Shown here piece after piece: positions 1 through 10,139 of a stretch of DNA of 64,000 nucleotides (positions are counted from its first letter, which is position 1; each line of letters opens with the position of its first letter). The translations under genes were made by a program, and so were the position numbers. This DNA comes from Pirellula sp. SH-Sr6A (lineage in GTDB: Bacteria; Planctomycetota; Planctomycetia; Pirellulales; Pirellulaceae). The notes below the pieces were generated by a model. It did not search any database and had not been told where the DNA came from. It worked only from the letters and a program-made list of their open reading frames with translations. Location of the stretch: assembly GCF_001610875.1 (NCBI RefSeq), contig NZ_CP011272.1, forward strand, positions 6,119,988 through 6,183,987, in the 5' to 3' direction.

Positions 1-469
1 GCTTGTCCTACCGTAATGGTGAATGCCAAAGTATCGCCCATACCATCCACGAGAAAATGGATTTTTGTTGAATACCCTCTGCGAGAACGGCCTAGTGCAT
101 GATCAGTTGGCTCGCCGGGCTCCCTGTTTTTCCACCACCATAATCACATCGATCGACTCGGACGACACATCCACCGACGCATCACAGTTCACTATCGGTT
201 GCACCACCATCAATGCGAACAAAACGAATCTTATTCAGAACAGCGTGAAGCGTTCCATCGCCGTTCCATCTATCGTAAAGGTCGTAGATGGTTCCCCTCT
301 TTCCAATTTCTTCGGGGAGATCACGCCAAGGTGATCCGGTGCGCAGAATCCAAAGAATAGCATCAAACGCCTTCCGCCAATCCGTTGGAGGCTTACCTGG
401 CGATTTCGGAGACGGAAACAGTTCCTCGATGCGTTCCCATTGCAAATCGGTTCATCTGTGACGCTCCAT
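1..469 (-). pseudogene. IS5-family transposase fragment, frame-disrupted and cut by the window edge
   Basis: The minus strand encodes an IS5-type DDE transposase read from about 469 down to 1. The N-terminal DUF4096-like part is recognisable from QWERIEELFPSP and GSPWRDLPEEIG, and the next part from RSRRGYSTKIHFLVDGMG. The reading frame is broken: a TGA lies between the ATG at 469 and the QWERIEE segment, a second stop comes after ATDSEL near 182, and a frame change is needed near GARRAN (about 80) to reach the KIHFLVDG segment. IS5 relatives may use programmed frameshifting between two frames, but the extra stops make decay more likely. The C-terminal half lies outside the window, so ends and inverted repeats cannot be judged. 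Confidence 0.75.
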
Positions 470-471
470 CG

Positions 472-786
472 TATCCTCCTCGATCGGTGTTCCTCCGATT
501 ATCGCAACTCCGTAAAGGTACGATAACACCCGTTTTCAATCTGAGCCTAGTGTTGGATCACGCCTTTGCAGACGTTTCCGATTCGGAAGGAGATATCGTG
601 ATTAATGGGCAACCGGCGGCTGCTGGGATCGGATTTAGCGTCTTTCATGAGTCCGGAAGAATAGAAAGTGTACGGACTGCACATGCAGAGATTGAGTGGC
701 GAAAGGGGCGTTTTGACATCACTCCAAAGCTCGGCCTTAATGCCCTAGGTTTTATTCTGATCATGCCAGAGCAATTTAATCCTTAA
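472..786 (+). CDS. Hypothetical protein remnant beside IS5 fragment
   Basis: An open frame of about 104 codons runs up to the stop at 786 and directly abuts the outer end of the IS5 fragment. The product (for example DVSDSEGDIVINGQ and GRFDITPKLGLNALG) is not recognised. It has no clear start codon with a ribosome-binding site and its frame continues into DNA antisense to the transposase. I therefore read it as a possible 3' remnant of a gene truncated by the insertion, or as chance coding. Confidence 0.25.
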   Translation, partial: YPPRSVFLRLSQLRKGTITPVFNLSLVLDHAFADVSDSEGDIVINGQPAAAGIGFSVFHESGRIESVRTAHAEIEWRKGRFDITPKLGLNALGFILIMPEQFNP

Positions 787-977
787 TCGCTTTGACGATT
801 GTTGACTCAAGATCGGTCCTTTTAGGCGAGACTCGAATAAGGAAATCTGAGAACAAGGAGAGATTCTGGTTGGGAACTTTTTTCCGCAGGATCGACGGGT
901 AGAATAGTTCGATGGAAAGTGGTTAAGAAGTTGACGCGGGGGATGCTAATGAAAAAGTATGCAAAGTGGAAGCATCG

Positions 978-3173
978 ATGAATCAGTCAGATAGTCCGCG
1001 ACGAGCAATTCTGCTTCTGTTGGTGACGCTCCTCCCGCTCCTTTTTGCAATGCGGTGGGTCGCGACCAAATTCCCGACATCGGTACTGGATGCATGGACC
1101 TACGCGGGCCATGTTGAACCTGGGAAACTAGCTTATTTCATCGAAACCTACGACTCTTGGCGTCGGTATAGTTACATCCGAGTCTTCTCAATCGACTTGG
1201 AAAAAGAGTCCATGGAGGAGATCGTGTGCCCCTCCAATGTCGTACCGATGTGGCACGACGCGGTTGGTATCGATATTCATGGGAATGTGATTTGCCGAAC
1301 TCGATCGGATCGTGGCTACGAATACTATTGCTGTAACCCGAGATCTGGCGAGGCACGCCTGATCAGCTCGACAGACTTTACCGACACAGTCTTGATAGGA
1401 CAGCGATTCTTGTCACGAGCGAATGAGATGTACGCGTTTGCTTGGCATGACCTTGACGAACCGGGTAGTCCTCCACATCAAAAACAACAGGACAATCCCA
1501 TCGGGAACCATCTTGTCCCCATACCGAAGTCGAACAGTTTCTATTGGATCGATAACGAAGTTCCACAACCCTCCCAACCAGTCGAAGAAGACGAAACCAT
1601 TGCAGAGACGACAGAGGTCTCTGATTCAGTACTATTGGAAATGCTCGAATCGGAGGATATAGGTCCCCCGACACAGTATCCCGACGAAACGCTCGTACTC
1701 ATGGGCATGACTCCGGAAGGACCTTACGAAATTGCTCGCTGGCCAGTCATCGGTGGGAGTGGCAATGCGACCTGCTATGTTGGCGATGGGTGCATCGGTT
1801 GCTTCAGTTTGGATGGCCGATTCATCAACATCCACGACGCCCTCACAGGCCGTATTCGGCTGCAAATCAACGTCCCCCAAACAGCGATCAATTCGGGATG
1901 GCGAAATTTGAAATGGCGTACGTATGGATCCTTTATAACGCTGGACGATGGTGCCGGGGGATACATTTCGATCAACAGCGACACCGGTGCATCGTACGAC
2001 ACAAGCAATTCTTTCTACGGACTGGTTATGGGTGTCCATGATGAAGAGTACTGGACATTGTTGCTCAAAACTCCACCCGATTCGTGGCCTGGATTTCTGG
2101 AAGGTCGAAGTAGTCAAAGCGGTCAAGTGTTACACTCTTGGAAAGTACCAGACCACCTCATAGCATTCGGATGGACACCTATGGGTAACATCCAACATAC
2201 GCCTGATGGACATGAGATCATTTTCATCACCCAAGATGGCCGAGTACTTTATGTGAACAAGAGCTCGGGCAAGATTTCGCGAGTTATATGGCCTCGCTTT
2301 TGGATCCCAATCATTGCCGCAGTCGTGGGGATGTTTGCAGTGGCTTGGGCAGTATGTTGGATAAGATTCTCAGCCCGGATAGGCATTCCCTACTGGCTTG
2401 ATCTCGCGGTTATTCTGACGATCTCTTATCTATTTCTGTGGTGGCGGATCACACTGGCCGGCTGCCACGAAGATTACGATCGGATCGCATGGAAGTGCGC
2501 GACGGCATTGCATATTGCATCTGGCACTCTTGTCGTGCATCAAACTCTGTACACGAAACACAGTGCCTTTTTCAAAGTACTACCTTCGTTCATTTTCGTA
2601 GCTGTCTCGTTTTTGGCAATCCGACTCCAGGCCGAACAGGGATGGATGGTGAACGCAATCACGACCTACACCATCCTTGTTTCACTGGTTGTTTTAGTAG
2701 GTTCTATTCTAACGCATCGGATTTGCCCCCCTTTTTCGCCCGCCAAGTCACAATTTCCGCGGAAAGAGAGTGATTTCAAGTTCTCGCTGAGGCACCTTTT
2801 TTTCATCACCTTTCTTTGTGCAGCAATCACGGAATCGCTACGACTGATCGAATGGAGGTGGGCGCTTGAAATTGTTTGGCGAAATGGATTCGCGTTTGGA
2901 TTGGTTGGCGGCATCGCGTTGCTCATGCACTGCGCGGTCCTATGTCGTGGATTGATTTGGCTAAAATCAACGGTAGCAATTGCCCTCATTGCCTCGGTTG
3001 CAATTTCTTGGTGTTACAGACAAATGTGGTGGGACTTTGCCATTTTCGAGTCGGTCGCCAAATGGTCGGAGTTCACTGCTCTTTTGGGTTTTGCAACGAT
3101 CCTTGTCGCATCCCCCATCAGGTTGCGACAAAGTCTTCAATGGACTCTTGAAGGCAATCAGAACGGCTCGTAG
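978..3173 (+). CDS. Large polytopic membrane protein with N-terminal extracytoplasmic domain
   Basis: The product is about 731 residues. One hydrophobic segment lies near residues 10-27 (ILLLLVTLLPLLFAM), then about 400 polar residues with repeated Gly/Asp-rich strands suggest an extracytoplasmic beta-propeller-like domain. From about residue 435 to the end come eight or nine hydrophobic segments (for example FWIPIIAAVVGMFAVAWAV and TILVSLVVLVGSIL). I do not recognise a named family; such fusions are common among uncharacterised planctomycete proteins. The ATG at 978 is preferred over an in-frame GTG at 966. A 10-codon reading frame starting at 949 ends inside the first codons of this gene and might couple translation. 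No operon partner is evident. Confidence 0.7.
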   Translation: MNQSDSPRRAILLLLVTLLPLLFAMRWVATKFPTSVLDAWTYAGHVEPGKLAYFIETYDSWRRYSYIRVFSIDLEKESMEEIVCPSNVVPMWHDAVGIDIHGNVICRTRSDRGYEYYCCNPRSGEARLISSTDFTDTVLIGQRFLSRANEMYAFAWHDLDEPGSPPHQKQQDNPIGNHLVPIPKSNSFYWIDNEVPQPSQPVEEDETIAETTEVSDSVLLEMLESEDIGPPTQYPDETLVLMGMTPEGPYEIARWPVIGGSGNATCYVGDGCIGCFSLDGRFINIHDALTGRIRLQINVPQTAINSGWRNLKWRTYGSFITLDDGAGGYISINSDTGASYDTSNSFYGLVMGVHDEEYWTLLLKTPPDSWPGFLEGRSSQSGQVLHSWKVPDHLIAFGWTPMGNIQHTPDGHEIIFITQDGRVLYVNKSSGKISRVIWPRFWIPIIAAVVGMFAVAWAVCWIRFSARIGIPYWLDLAVILTISYLFLWWRITLAGCHEDYDRIAWKCATALHIASGTLVVHQTLYTKHSAFFKVLPSFIFVAVSFLAIRLQAEQGWMVNAITTYTILVSLVVLVGSILTHRICPPFSPAKSQFPRKESDFKFSLRHLFFITFLCAAITESLRLIEWRWALEIVWRNGFAFGLVGGIALLMHCAVLCRGLIWLKSTVAIALIASVAISWCYRQMWWDFAIFESVAKWSEFTALLGFATILVASPIRLRQSLQWTLEGNQNGS

Positions 3174-3456
3174 CTGCATCGATCACCATGTGGCAAACGC
3201 CCCACTCGAAATGGCTTCTGCTGTCGAAGGCGATTGGTGTGTCTTCATACGAATGGATTGTTGATGTGATCTCGCCTGAGATGTTTGCAATCAGCTAACT
3301 CCTTCGTTACGCTTTGTTCAGAACTGAAGATAGCCCAAACAACGCGATGGACCTGGGGCACCGGTGTTCCATATTGGCATTGGATGGTCGCTTGTGACGA
3401 CCGCGGTTAACGCGACCATTTTCACGGCGACAGTCAACTTTAACACTGATATAGAT

Positions 3457-4116
3457 ATGACCTCGCTCGTTCATGGTTTCACGGTAATGGAGAACTGCTG
3501 CTCGCATGCCGAGTGCGACGACATAGCTGCCCGTCTCAAGACAGTTACCGGTGCGGGTACTCGCTGTCTACTGGACATCGATTGGTGCCAAACTCTTGCC
3601 ATGACCCTGAGGGAACGATTGGCGGTAACCATTCCTGACATACGCGATTTGGCTGCCGTCCAATGTACGTTTTTCAACAAATCGGCTATGAACAATTGGT
3701 TTGTCTCGCACCACCAAGACCGAAGCATTCCCGTTGCATCATCCGAATCAATAAAAGGTTTGCCAGGTTGGTCGCGTAAGGAAGGCCAAACCTATGTTCA
3801 CGGTCCTGACGACTTGCTGGCGAATATGATCGCCATTCGTTTTCACGTTGACGATTCGACCTCAGACAATGGTCCACTCAGAGTCATTTCCGACTCGCAC
3901 GGCGCAGGAACACTCATGCCCGAACAGATCGACAACCTCCGCCTCACATCACAAGACACAGAACTAACGGTGCGAAAGGGCGGTGTTATAGCCATGCGTC
4001 CTCTCTTGCTTCACGCTTCCTCAAGATCCCGTATTACAGCGAATCGTCGCGTTCTTCATTTCCTATTTGGGCCAAACGAACTCCCCGACGGGCTCAAATG
4101 GAGACGTTGCGTGTAA
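3457..4116 (+). CDS. Phytanoyl-CoA dioxygenase (PhyH) family protein
   Basis: A protein of about 219 residues with the layout of the PhyH family of Fe(II)/2-oxoglutarate oxygenases. The HxD iron ligands are likely in SHHQDRSIP (about residue 88). The distal His is in RPLLLHASSRS with a following Arg for 2-oxoglutarate, and IRFHVDDSTSDNGPLRV resembles the usual strand and loop before it. The ATG at 3457 gives a normal family start (MTSLVHGFTVMEN); an in-frame GTG at 3364 would add 31 residues that look untranslated. The substrate is unknown. It stands alone, about 340 bases downstream of the membrane protein. Confidence 0.7.
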   Translation: MTSLVHGFTVMENCCSHAECDDIAARLKTVTGAGTRCLLDIDWCQTLAMTLRERLAVTIPDIRDLAAVQCTFFNKSAMNNWFVSHHQDRSIPVASSESIKGLPGWSRKEGQTYVHGPDDLLANMIAIRFHVDDSTSDNGPLRVISDSHGAGTLMPEQIDNLRLTSQDTELTVRKGGVIAMRPLLLHASSRSRITANRRVLHFLFGPNELPDGLKWRRCV

Positions 4117-4316
4117 TCGAGTCAGGACCCCCAACTGCCGCCCCCTTCCTGTCCAGCATGTCCATGCTCCTCAAAGTCGCCATGTGGTAAACTGACTTTC
4201 TCAAATGTCCTAGCGCGCGTAGGGGGCTTGAAACATATAATCCAACACGGACGCAGGGCGTTCTCCAAGTATTGCGCCCCCGCAACATATCGACGGTTGC
4301 CTGACGAACGATTCAC

Positions 4317-5198
4317 TTGATTCCGCTGCCTCAAGGGCGGCATACAGCCGTTTTGAAAGAACTCATAGTGGACGAAAACGCATTCAATAAGCTTCCCGAC
4401 AGGGTGAAAGCGCAGGTTCGCCGTTCCTTGCGAATGAAATCGACGCGATCCGAGATGGATACGCTTCCCATTGGCGCTAGTCGCATAGGAGGCGTTCCTG
4501 ATGTTCCCCCCGATTTTAGTTGGCCCCGCTACAAAGGCTCGCCGCTCTCTTATATTGCTCAACTTCAATTGGAAGAAGTCCCTTTCGGGATGATTGATCT
4601 TCCACTTCCTCCCAGGGGAAGTTTACTATTCTTCTACGATAGCGAACAACGCACTTGGGGATTTGATCCACAAGATCGGGGCAGTGCCTTGGTTTTCTTC
4701 ACCGAATTACCGCCTGACAAACTGATTCGAACTAAGGCACCGACGGATACCCCGGAAATGGGGCTGTTTGATTGCTGCCGTATTGAGTTTGAACCTTCCA
4801 TGAATCTTCCAGATGCTTGGTCGATTCACTACCAACCCGAGTTGTCCGATTCAGAGCGAGATAAGCTCTTTGAGTACTTCGCAGCGTATCATTCAAAATC
4901 AATTGGGCCAAATCATCGCATCGGTGGTCACGCGGACTGCGTACAGACTCCGATGGAACTCGAGTGTCAGCTAGTCACTCACGGCCTATATTGTGGTAAC
5001 TCGACTGGGTATGAAGAGCCTCGTCGGGCATCGCTGGAGGAAACCGCGAAAGATTGGAAACTTCTGCTTCAGATTGATTCGGACGACGCGGCCTCCATGA
5101 TGTGGGGAGACGTCGGCACAATCTACTTCTGGATTCTCGAGGGTGATCTGCGGGACAGTAAGTTCGAGCACGCTTGGCTGATCCTTCAATGCGGATGA
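4317..5198 (+). CDS. DUF1963 (YwqG-like) protein
   Basis: A cytoplasmic protein of up to 293 residues. DUF1963/YwqG signs are IGGVPDVPPDFSWP, PLSYIAQLQLEE, GSLLFFYDSEQ, HRIGGHADCVQ and the C-terminal WGDVGTIYFWILEGDL. The family is widespread and lacks a firm biochemical role; members are often found near toxin or immunity genes, which is not obvious here. The longest frame begins with TTG at 4317; the next ATG is at residue 40, inside a region that already looks family-like, so the TTG or a nearby non-ATG start is plausible. No membrane segment was seen. Confidence 0.75.
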   Translation: MIPLPQGRHTAVLKELIVDENAFNKLPDRVKAQVRRSLRMKSTRSEMDTLPIGASRIGGVPDVPPDFSWPRYKGSPLSYIAQLQLEEVPFGMIDLPLPPRGSLLFFYDSEQRTWGFDPQDRGSALVFFTELPPDKLIRTKAPTDTPEMGLFDCCRIEFEPSMNLPDAWSIHYQPELSDSERDKLFEYFAAYHSKSIGPNHRIGGHADCVQTPMELECQLVTHGLYCGNSTGYEEPRRASLEETAKDWKLLLQIDSDDAASMMWGDVGTIYFWILEGDLRDSKFEHAWLILQCG

Positions 5199-5343
5199 AA
5201 GCCAACCGAAGACTCGAAGCGAATCTACTTTCTTTTCGTCCGAAATGGACGCCGTGTTGTTGGAGTCTAGATCAGAATGGTGCCATCCATTTCACTTCCG
5301 CATCAACCGATGTGCAATTTTTCAAACCATGGGATCTTCGAGG

Positions 5344-5991
5344 ATGAAAAGCCGGGTCAACAATTCGCTTAACTTCACAAAGACCACGGCGGTGGGCGGA
5401 TTACTATTCCTGCTTCCTCTTGCCGTCGTGGCGGTGTTGCTGGCTTATACCTACCAAGTCGTCGTCACCGTTCACAAATACCTCGAACCGTGGAATCCAT
5501 TTGATTCGGTTGTCGGATTTGCGGTGCTTTATAGCCTCGCAATTCTATTTCTACTCGTCGCATGCTTTGTTGCCGGATTGCTGGCCCGTCGAGCGATCGG
5601 AGCTCGTTTCTCGGAGAAGATCGAGAAACAACTGATGAAGGTTTTTCCCAAATACGGGATTTTCAAGGATCTCTTAGCGGACAAGATTGGTGGCAATGAA
5701 AACGTGCCATCGCTGCGTCCCGTGATGGTCCGAAGGGACGGTGGTCGTGTCCTCGCATTTCAAGCGGACTGCTTGGCGAATGGATGGATCGTTGTGTACT
5801 TCCCGGGCTCGCCCGACGCATGGTCGGGCTCTATTGCACTAATTGCACCCGATGATGTGCAATCGCTTGACGTATCCTTTGACGACTTCCTGGGTATATT
5901 CGAACGGCTTGGCAGAGATTCCCGCTCGTGCTTGAGCGCCACCAACATCGACGAACCAAACAGCGACAGGAAACCCAATACGATCGGGTGA
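5344..5991 (+). CDS. DUF502 family membrane protein
   Basis: About 215 residues. Two N-terminal membrane helices (TTAVGGLLFLLPLAVVAVLL and VVGFAVLYSLAILFLLVACF) are followed by a soluble domain with the DUF502 pattern, including KYGIFKDLLADKIGGNE and VYFPGSPDAWSGSIALI. The family's function is unknown. The ATG at 5344 (MKSRVNNSLNFTKTT) is chosen because it places the first helix in the usual position; a start at 5245 adds unrelated residues. The gene is followed by the solo IS3 end at 6186, and no partner gene is evident. Confidence 0.75.
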   Translation: MKSRVNNSLNFTKTTAVGGLLFLLPLAVVAVLLAYTYQVVVTVHKYLEPWNPFDSVVGFAVLYSLAILFLLVACFVAGLLARRAIGARFSEKIEKQLMKVFPKYGIFKDLLADKIGGNENVPSLRPVMVRRDGGRVLAFQADCLANGWIVVYFPGSPDAWSGSIALIAPDDVQSLDVSFDDFLGIFERLGRDSRSCLSATNIDEPNSDRKPNTIG

Positions 5992-6185
5992 TCCATCGGC
6001 CACGGTTCACTGCGATCGAACAATGGACAATGAAACACTTTGCTAAAACTACATTCACAACCGATGGCAACGATATCTCGCACCGCAACAATGGAGGCGT
6101 TCCGTCTCGCAACGACCACCCCATTTGAGTCGCGATAAGGAAGCGAAACGCAACCTCTAATCCGTATGTACCGCCAGCGGACCAG

Positions 6186-6318
6186 TGGAGTGCTCCCCAA
6201 AAGTTGATCCAGGCGTTATGAAATTCTATCGCCGCAAACGGCAGGAGGACTTTGATGCGAGAAAGCGAAATCGGCATTCGGCCGACCAGATTGTGAAGAA
6301 GCTACTAGAGGCCGATGA
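6186..6318 (+). mobile_element. Solo left-end remnant of the IS3 element
   Basis: This stretch closely matches the left end of the complete IS3 element at 16562, starting with TGGAGTGCTCCCCAAAAG and continuing through the orfA ribosome-binding site and about 20 codons. A base is missing after the GATG of the start region relative to 16631, which puts the first codons out of frame, and similarity ends near GCCGATGATG. No right end lies nearby, so it is a truncated, inactive copy. Confidence 0.85.
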
Positions 6319-6707
6319 TGGGCGAGGGGAGAGAGCTCGAAATTCGCTGAGCATGCGAAAAAACCGGTGTTTTGCGACTCGGCTAAACACCGGCTTGATC
6401 GAATAACCTACTGCGGTCCGATCCCCAGCGTATCAGAGAAGTTGAGCAACGAAACTCTCCCTAAACCGCGAGCGAGATCGCCACTTCCCCCTACTCATTG
6501 CACAAAAAACTTACAAAATTGTCTTTCTCGTACCTCTTTGTTCGCAGAGCTTGCTCGGTTTGTCAAATCGACGACACCCACACTGCTGTTGATCTTTCAG
6601 AACGTCGTGATTTCCAGGTCTCCGTCTTTCATCCCTTGGCATCACGCGATACCAAATGGGAATTGTTCGTGGGATCAACATGCTTTGCGAGCCAAACTTA
6701 CAGCAGT
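6319..6707. other. Intergenic, no gene seen
   Basis: About 390 bases between the IS3 remnant and the end of the SulP gene. Open frames here are short and lack recognisable protein patterns. I see no convincing terminator, RNA gene or repeat. Confidence 0.5.
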
Positions 6708-8471
6708 TTACACGCCTCGAACGGTTTCGGATGGTGGCAGAAACTTATCGGTCGTCAGGTGATATTGCGGCTCTTCGGAGAATGAAACCGTGATCAAGTC
6801 TTTGGCTTTGCGAATCATCTGTCGACATTCCTCACTGAGATGCGTCAGGTGTACTGTCTTTCCAAGTTGCTGGTACTTCTTCGCCACGACCTGGATCGCT
6901 TCCATCGCCGAGTGGTCATAGACTCGCGTAAAGTAGAAGTCGATGACAACCGTGTCTGGATCTTTCCGGGCATCGAATAACTCCTTGAATTGTGTCGTCG
7001 AGGCGAAGAACAACGGTCCGTGAAGCTGATAGACCTTGGCACCATGTTCGTTGCACTTGATATCCGCGTTCACGTTCTTGGCATGCTTGAACGTAAAAGC
7101 CAACGATGAAACGATGACCCCGAGGATGACAGCGGAAGCAAGGTCGTGCATGATGGCCGTGTACAGCGTGACGATGACCATCACCAGGAAGTCGATAAAG
7201 GGAACCTTTCGATAGAGCTTCAGCGAGGCCCATTCGAATGTTCCGATCATCACCATGAACATCACTCCGACGAGTGCTGCCATAGGAATCATCTCAATCC
7301 ACTGCGAGAAGAACATCACAAAGGCCAGTAAGCAGCAAGCCGCGAATGCACCCGATGTTCTGCCGCGTCCGCCTGACTCTACATTGATTAGCGATTGGCC
7401 AATCATGGCACAACCGCCCATACCACCAAACAAACCGCAGACGATGTTTGCGATCCCCTGACCGAGGCATTCACGATTGCTGTTTCCTTGCGTCTCCGTA
7501 ATCTCGTCAATCAGCGTCAAGGTCATTAGCGACTCGACAAGTCCAACGGCGGCAAGCACAGCGGCAAATGGGAAGATGATCCATAACGTCGCAAGGGTCA
7601 TTGGCGGCAAGGCAAATGATTGAAAAAACAGTGTCGGTAGTCCGGCGCTAATGCTTGTTGACTTAGGGTCGATATTGTTCATCGCCGAAGTAACTGCAGC
7701 CGCTTGCTCCGGCATCAACGCTGCAATCTCTACCGTGTCATGCGAGCTGGTTCTCGAATGCTGCCCTTCCGATAAGACGGCCTTTGCAGCAGCGACCTTC
7801 GAGTTCGTAGCCAACATATCACCTACGGTTGTAACGACATGACTTTGATTTTCGGCAGCTAAATAGGCAGGAAGCAAGCGATTGGAGGCGATACCAATTG
7901 CGGACACAACGAGAATGGCGACTAGCGATGCGGGGACTGCTTTGGTAAGCTTCGGAAGCAGCCAAATGATCGCCATGGTGAGCGCCGCAAGTGCGACCAT
8001 GATCCATAACGCAGGCCCACGCATAAATTGCAGGGAACCAATCGAGCTCACTGTCTTAAAACTCCCAAACTGTGCCATGCAGATCACAACGGCAAGCCCG
8101 TTGACAAAGCCAAGCATCACCGAATGCGGCACCATGCGAATGAGTACGCCGAGCCGAGCGAATCCGACGATCAATTGAAGCAATCCACATAGGATCACCG
8201 TCGGAAACAAGTACTCGATGCCATAGATAGCAACGAGACTCACAACGACGACAGCCATCGCACCGGTTGCGCCGGAGATCATTCCAGGCCGTCCACCGCA
8301 AAGAGCACAGATCAGGCCAATCATGATTGCAGAGTAAAGGCCTATGATCGGCGAGACTCCCGCGACAAAGGCGAATGCAATCGCCTCGGATACCAGCGCT
8401 AACGCGACAGTCAAACCCGAAAGGAGTTCATTTTTGAGGTTTTTAGGTTGGGTACGAAAGAGATCAAGCAT
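6708..8471 (-). CDS. SulP family inorganic anion transporter with STAS domain
   Basis: A 587-residue inner-membrane transporter. The first 430 residues hold ten or more hydrophobic helices with SulP patterns: [55 protein letters not shown] and [20 protein letters not shown]. The last 130 residues form a cytoplasmic STAS domain ([40 protein letters not shown]). Family members move sulfate, bicarbonate or other anions with H+ or Na+; the substrate cannot be told here. An insertion of about 75 polar residues between helices (near residues 215-290, [16 protein letters not shown]) is typical of one planctomycete and marine group. The ATG start is unambiguous. The gene stands alone. Confidence 0.9.
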   Translation of the reverse strand: MLDLFRTQPKNLKNELLSGLTVALALVSEAIAFAFVAGVSPIIGLYSAIMIGLICALCGGRPGMISGATGAMAVVVVSLVAIYGIEYLFPTVILCGLLQLIVGFARLGVLIRMVPHSVMLGFVNGLAVVICMAQFGSFKTVSSIGSLQFMRGPALWIMVALAALTMAIIWLLPKLTKAVPASLVAILVVSAIGIASNRLLPAYLAAENQSHVVTTVGDMLATNSKVAAAKAVLSEGQHSRTSSHDTVEIAALMPEQAAAVTSAMNNIDPKSTSISAGLPTLFFQSFALPPMTLATLWIIFPFAAVLAAVGLVESLMTLTLIDEITETQGNSNRECLGQGIANIVCGLFGGMGGCAMIGQSLINVESGGRGRTSGAFAACCLLAFVMFFSQWIEMIPMAALVGVMFMVMIGTFEWASLKLYRKVPFIDFLVMVIVTLYTAIMHDLASAVILGVIVSSLAFTFKHAKNVNADIKCNEHGAKVYQLHGPLFFASTTQFKELFDARKDPDTVVIDFYFTRVYDHSAMEAIQVVAKKYQQLGKTVHLTHLSEECRQMIRKAKDLITVSFSEEPQYHLTTDKFLPPSETVRGV

Positions 8472-9111
8472 CGAACGAAAAAACCTTCACAATCAAATGG
8501 AAACCGCTCTCGCTGGAACAATACTTCCCAGGTTCAGAGCCGTGACAGACGAACAAGACACACGAACACTCAACGCGCAACAGCATCAGCATCAGCATCA
8601 AGGCGGAGTGACAGATGATGGAACAATCTGGAGTGTGTGATTCATAAACAATAGGTTTCGCCTCAGAAATCAAGCCGCTGAAGAGACTAACCGAGGGATG
8701 GCATTTGGGCAACATCGAGATTACAGCCATATCACCTTGCCGGTGACGAGCCATCACCAAACCGGATTATAAGGTGAGTCTCGACAACTATAATTTGCCC
8801 AGAAAGTGCCCTGAGTCCTCGTTCACTGGCTTGCCGAGTCCTTGCTGTATTGCCGAGAAATACGTCCCGTTTTCCCAATTTTTTGCGGATGGTGGGAGGA
8901 ATAATTTCGAAAACAGTGGAGATGCCTCGGGGCCATCGCTCTCGGTCAGTTGCCATCGTTGCTGGGAAGCAATCAAGCTGATCTCAGAAACTAGGTGCTA
9001 CTCGTGGACCGTTTTAAGAAGTTCAGCGAGTAGAATCTTGTTTATCCACCGGCGCCTTCATCGCTCGCCAATTCCATTCCCGCCCTCTTGCTCTACTCGG
9101 AGAAGTCAAAG
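8472..9111. other. Intergenic, no gene seen
   Basis: A 640-base gap between two divergent genes that must hold the promoters of both the SulP gene (minus) and the repeat protein (plus). A short CAGCAT microsatellite lies at 8581-8600. The open frames in it have no recognisable content. Confidence 0.5.
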
Positions 9112-9606
9112 ATGCCCGCCGCCGTTCGATCCGCCGCGTTTGCACTCGCCTTTGTGCTTGCGGCACTATCAAGCGTTCCAACTCGGTTGCAGGCTCAGGA
9201 CAAAAGCAAGAACCCCGCGGATGGTATGCTCCGCCAAAGCAACACGAGTTCAGGTCGATTCTACAACGAGCGTGGAAGCTCGATTGGCAGAATCGAATCT
9301 CGCAATGGCTCCGCAAGAGTTTACGACGCGTCAGGACGATCGACTGGCCGCGTGGAAAGTCGAAACGGTTCGACTCGCTTCTATAGCAGCAGCGGTAGCA
9401 TTGTCGAGCGATCGACAACAAGCGGCGATCTCGCAAGGTTCTATGACAAATCCGGTCGAAGTATCGGAACGAGCAGAACCTCGGGGAGCTCAACACGCTT
9501 TTACAGCTCTTCCGGGGCTTTTCAAGGACGTGCTCAGAAATCCAACAGCGGTACCACCCGCTTCTACGATGCCTCAGGCAGATCGCTCGGCACCAAACGC
9601 CCTTAG
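9112..9606 (+). CDS. Secreted protein of RFYxxSGxxxG repeats
   Basis: About 164 residues. A signal peptide (MPAAVRSAAFALAFVLAALS, cleaved after LQAQ) is followed by five to six degenerate repeats of about 20-22 residues built on R[FV]Y(D/N/S)xSGxxxGR plus a Ser/Gly/Thr-rich spacer, for example ARVYDASGRSTGRVESRNG. The repeats fill the mature protein with no other domain. Similar short tandem YDxSGRxxGR repeats occur in uncharacterised bacterial envelope proteins. The ATG at 9112 follows GGAGAAG at a good distance and starts exactly at the signal peptide, so it is preferred over the earlier start at 9088. It is convergent with the ImmA-like gene, with only 7 bases between their stops. Confidence 0.75.
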   Translation: MPAAVRSAAFALAFVLAALSSVPTRLQAQDKSKNPADGMLRQSNTSSGRFYNERGSSIGRIESRNGSARVYDASGRSTGRVESRNGSTRFYSSSGSIVERSTTSGDLARFYDKSGRSIGTSRTSGSSTRFYSSSGAFQGRAQKSNSGTTRFYDASGRSLGTKRP

Positions 9607-9613
9607 TGGCAGA

Positions 9614-10113
9614 CTATGACTTGAAGCCAAGTCCATTGAGTCGTTCTTCGAATCCTGCATGGGTCCAACGCTTGCGGAATTCGATACAACCCTGTGGCGG
9701 TAGTTTCGATGCAGTCAGTCCGATCTTGCTAAGTATCTCTTCAAGCGAATTTCCTTGATCAGCTCGATGCAGGATGCCAAGAACGCGATAGAAGATCTTG
9801 TCGGCTGAAGAAATAAAGAGGTCGCTCTTTTTATCAAACAAGTACGCACGTGATTCAGCTTCGCCATCGTCCCCCCCCGAGATAATAGCTCCTCACGCTT
9901 TAACGAAGTCAACGCATTCTCTGAAACGGGAACCCGGAATACGTTCCAGGTCAACAAGTGGAACAACTCATGTGCGAGATCGAAATTTCGTCGCCGATTT
10001 ACAATTCTCGAGTTGAGTAAGATTTCTGATCGAAATCGTTCGAACAAAGAACAAGCTGCTGTACCAGAGGGTTCGAAGTCGAGGAAGAAGATCTTCACGC
10101 CGATAGCGGTCAT
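9614..10113 (-). pseudogene. ImmA/IrrE-family metallopeptidase, frameshifted at a G8 tract
   Basis: The N-terminal part (from ATG at 10113) shows GVKIFFLDFEPSG, SEILLNSRIVNRRRNFDLAH and the zinc motif HELFHLLTW (HExxH), the pattern of ImmA/IrrE (DUF955) peptidases. The frame then shifts at eight consecutive G residues on the coding strand (9871-9878 as C on plus). One more G would join it to the downstream frame GEAESRAYLFDKKSDLFISS, which runs to the stop at 9614, giving about 166 residues. No helix-turn-helix domain is present. The start lies 27 bases after the macro-domain stop, so it appears to be the fourth gene of that operon. The shift could be a mutation, phase variation or a sequencing indel. 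Confidence 0.6.
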
Positions 10114-10139
10114 TTACGAGGAAATCCATTCCGAATGGA

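Noticed and set aside
8464-8760. A 98-codon minus-strand frame upstream of the SulP gene
   Set aside because: No family pattern; it includes the CAGCAT microsatellite read as Met-Leu repeats and overlaps the SulP start in another frame.
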